The position numbers and the translations under genes were made by a program. Below the pieces are notes generated by a model. It was not told the origin of the DNA. It did no database searches and worked only from the letters and a program-made list of their open reading frames with translations. A stretch of DNA of 64,000 bases, taken from JAYVYM01 sp046593925. Its GTDB lineage: Bacteria > Actinomycetota > Actinomycetes > Mycobacteriales > SCTD01. Shown one piece after another: positions 62,697 to 64,000 of this stretch (within the stretch, counting starts at the first letter, position 1; each line of letters begins with the position of its first letter). The stretch is taken from positions 7,712 to 71,711 of the forward strand of contig JBKJQN010000102.1 in the NCBI GenBank assembly GCA_046593925.1. Direction: 5' to 3'.

Positions 62697-63164
62697 TCAT
62701 CGCCGCAGCTCAAGGACGGTCTTGCCGATCCTGATGGGCTGGCCGAGCGGTACCGGAGTCGGGCGGACGACCTTGGCGGCGCCGAGGTAGGTGCCGTTGG
62801 TCGAGCCGAGGTCCTCGACGAGCCACGCCCCGTCGCCGGGGCTGAGCCGCGCGTGGTGGCTGCTGGCGTAGTCATCGGTCAGGACCAGGGTCGACTCGTC
62901 GGCCCGGCCCATCGTCACCGGGCTGTCGCCCAGCGTCAGGGCGGTTCCGGCGAGCGGGCCCTCGGTGACGACCAGCCGCCGCGCCGTGCTCCGCCGGCTC
63001 GCGGTGGCAGCCGGCGGGGCGTTCGCCGGGCGGGCGGCGGCCGGTCGGTTGGTGGGTCTGCCGTACAGGTCGGCGCGGACGGTGCGCACCGCGGCGATGA
63101 CGAACAGCCAGAGCACCAGCAGCAGGCCGTACTTCACCAGCGAGACGACGAGTGCGCTTGCCAC
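62697..63164 (-). CDS. fhaB: FHA-domain membrane protein FhaB (FipA-like)
   Basis: A 155-residue protein with an N-terminal membrane helix (YGLLLVLWLFVIAAVRTVRA) and a C-terminal FHA domain (residues about 65-150), with VTMGRADESTLVLTDDYASS and HARL as phosphothreonine-recognition sites, and STNGTYLG. In mycobacteria it links PknA phosphorylation to FtsZ and FtsQ. The start is GTG 63164, which overlaps the fhaA stop by 1 nt. Confidence 0.92.
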   Translation of the reverse strand: MASALVVSLVKYGLLLVLWLFVIAAVRTVRADLYGRPTNRPAAARPANAPPAATASRRSTARRLVVTEGPLAGTALTLGDSPVTMGRADESTLVLTDDYASSHHARLSPGDGAWLVEDLGSTNGTYLGAAKVVRPTPVPLGQPIRIGKTVLELRR

Positions 63165-63877
63165 TAGGCGTCCTGCCGGAACACCAGCGAGCTGGCGCCG
63201 ACCCCGATCCGGTCGCCGTCTCGAAGCCTTCCCTCCAGCACCTTGCGGCCGTTCAAGGTCGTGCCGTTCGTTGACGCCAGGTCGACCAGGACGACCTCGT
63301 CGCCGAGCCGCCGCAGCTCGGCGTGCAGCCGCGAGACGCCGGTGTCGCTCAGGCGTACGTCGGCCTCCGAGCTGCGGCCGATCCGGGTCACCTCGGTCGA
63401 CAGCTCGATGCGGTGCTCGCCGCCGTCGCTCGGCACCAGCAGGTAGGGCTGCCCGGTGTGGTCGTCCGGCCCGGGCGGCGGGCGGACAGCGGGGGCGGCC
63501 GCGACGGGCTGCAGGACGGCGCTGCGCACCCTGAAGACCCCCGTGCCGAGCGTCCCGGTGCGCTCGAAGCGGACGGCCACCGGGCCGACGAAGGACCAGC
63601 CCTGCTCCTGTGCGTGCTCCGAGACCATCGCCGCGAGCTCGCGGCGCAGCGGCGCGTCGTACTCCTCGAGCCGGGCCGTGTCGGTGCTGCCGAGCTCGAC
63701 GACGAAGTCGTTGGGGACCAGCAGCCGGCCTTGACCGACGATCATCTTCTTGTTCTCGGCCTCGCGCTGCAGGGCGGCGGCGACCTCGACGGGCTGCACC
63801 ACGCCCCCGAAGACCTTGGCGAAGGCGCCCTCGACGAGGCCCCCGAGCCGTCGCTCGAAGCGCTGCAACACACCCAC
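63164..63877 (-). CDS. fhaA: FhaA: DUF3662 plus FHA-domain protein
   Basis: A 237-residue protein with an N-terminal DUF3662 domain (QRFERRLGGLVEGAFAKVFG...VEVAAALQREAENKK) and a C-terminal FHA domain (about residues 150-235, TRIGRSSEADVRLSDTGVSR, then HAEL and STNGTTLNG). In M. tuberculosis FhaA binds the phosphorylated pseudokinase of MviN. Mycobacterial FhaA is longer because of a long linker. The start is GTG 63877 after AGGAAGG. Confidence 0.93.
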   Translation of the reverse strand: MGVLQRFERRLGGLVEGAFAKVFGGVVQPVEVAAALQREAENKKMIVGQGRLLVPNDFVVELGSTDTARLEEYDAPLRRELAAMVSEHAQEQGWSFVGPVAVRFERTGTLGTGVFRVRSAVLQPVAAAPAVRPPPGPDDHTGQPYLLVPSDGGEHRIELSTEVTRIGRSSEADVRLSDTGVSRLHAELRRLGDEVVLVDLASTNGTTLNGRKVLEGRLRDGDRIGVGASSLVFRQDA

Positions 63878-63956
63878 CCGGCACCCCTTCCTCTCGGTCC
63901 GGTGATCGTATCCGCGTACCGTCGCGGCCCCGCCTGCTAGGTTGTTCACTGCACTC

Positions 63957-64000
63957 GGGCGAGTGGCGGAATGGCAGACGCGCACGGTTCAGGTCCGTGT
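63957..64000 (+). tRNA. tRNA-Leu (CAG), partial
   Basis: The first 44 nt of a tRNA-Leu: acceptor GGGCGAG, D-arm with GGCGGAATGGCAGACGC, then the anticodon loop TTCAGGT (anticodon CAG). It is cut by the window edge. It diverges from fhaA. Confidence 0.88.

Overview
The window is a contiguous stretch of about 64 kb around the chromosomal replication origin of a high-GC actinobacterium. GTG starts are very common, 4-nt GTGA/ATGA stop-start overlaps occur throughout, and the gene order is the classic actinobacterial one, close to the Mycobacterium tuberculosis Rv3907c-Rv3924c / dnaA / Rv0002-Rv0020 blocks. The sequence does not fix the genus. gnd between dnaN and recF, a D-Ala-D-Ala-ligase-like gene near parB and an ino1-padR-PBP-GT87 block next to rpsF fit lineages such as Frankiales, Sporichthyales or their relatives better than mycobacteria.

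Left part (1-11.3 kb): a ribosomal/SSB operon on the minus strand (rpsF-ssb-rpsR-rplI, the last cut by the window edge), a type-IV endonuclease, a PBP1-type transpeptidase with a GT87 mannosyltransferase-like gene, a PadR regulator with a near-ideal operator, inositol-phosphate synthase, an MFS carrier and the CCA-adding enzyme. From 11.3 to 16.6 kb there is an insertion relative to the mycobacterial order. It holds a 1414-residue EssC-like FHA/FtsK-SpoIIIE ATPase, a WXG100 protein and a YbaK-type deacylase, which together look like an orphan type VII secretion module. The conserved block then resumes: NUDIX (mutT4), DUF6049, murJ, a separate membrane pseudokinase, sigM, its zinc anti-sigma factor, trxB, trxA and cwlM.

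Middle (27.4-40 kb): a NUDIX enzyme, membrane and GNAT genes, an aminotransferase with a Ddl-like ligase, then the minus-strand operon parB-parA-rsmG-jag-yidC-yidD-rnpA-rpmH. Next come dnaA, an intergenic oriC rich in DnaA boxes, and dnaN. Right part (41-64 kb): gnd-recF-dciA-gyrB-gyrA, DUF3566, tRNA-Ile, a 41-residue DLW-39 protein, tRNA-Ala, a cyclophilin, a rhomboid, a PH-domain protein, a thiolase, crgA, DUF881 and pabA. The minus-strand growth/division operon fhaA-fhaB-pstP-rodA-pbpA-pknA-pknB follows, and a tRNA-Leu starts at the edge.

The window joins replication initiation and segregation (dnaA, dnaN, oriC, parAB, two parS sites), topology (gyrBA), membrane insertion (yidC, yidD, jag), redox control (trxBA, sigM) and Ser/Thr-kinase control of the cell wall (pknAB, pstP, FHA proteins, MurJ plus pseudokinase, CwlM, PBPs). 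The most noteworthy signals are the orphan EssC/WXG100 module, the split of the MurJ-pseudokinase fusion, a perfect head-to-head DnaA-box palindrome about 14 kb from oriC, a set of leaderless promoters (TANNNT 6-7 nt before the start codon), and a rhomboid whose zinc-ribbon N-terminus has no conventional start codon.
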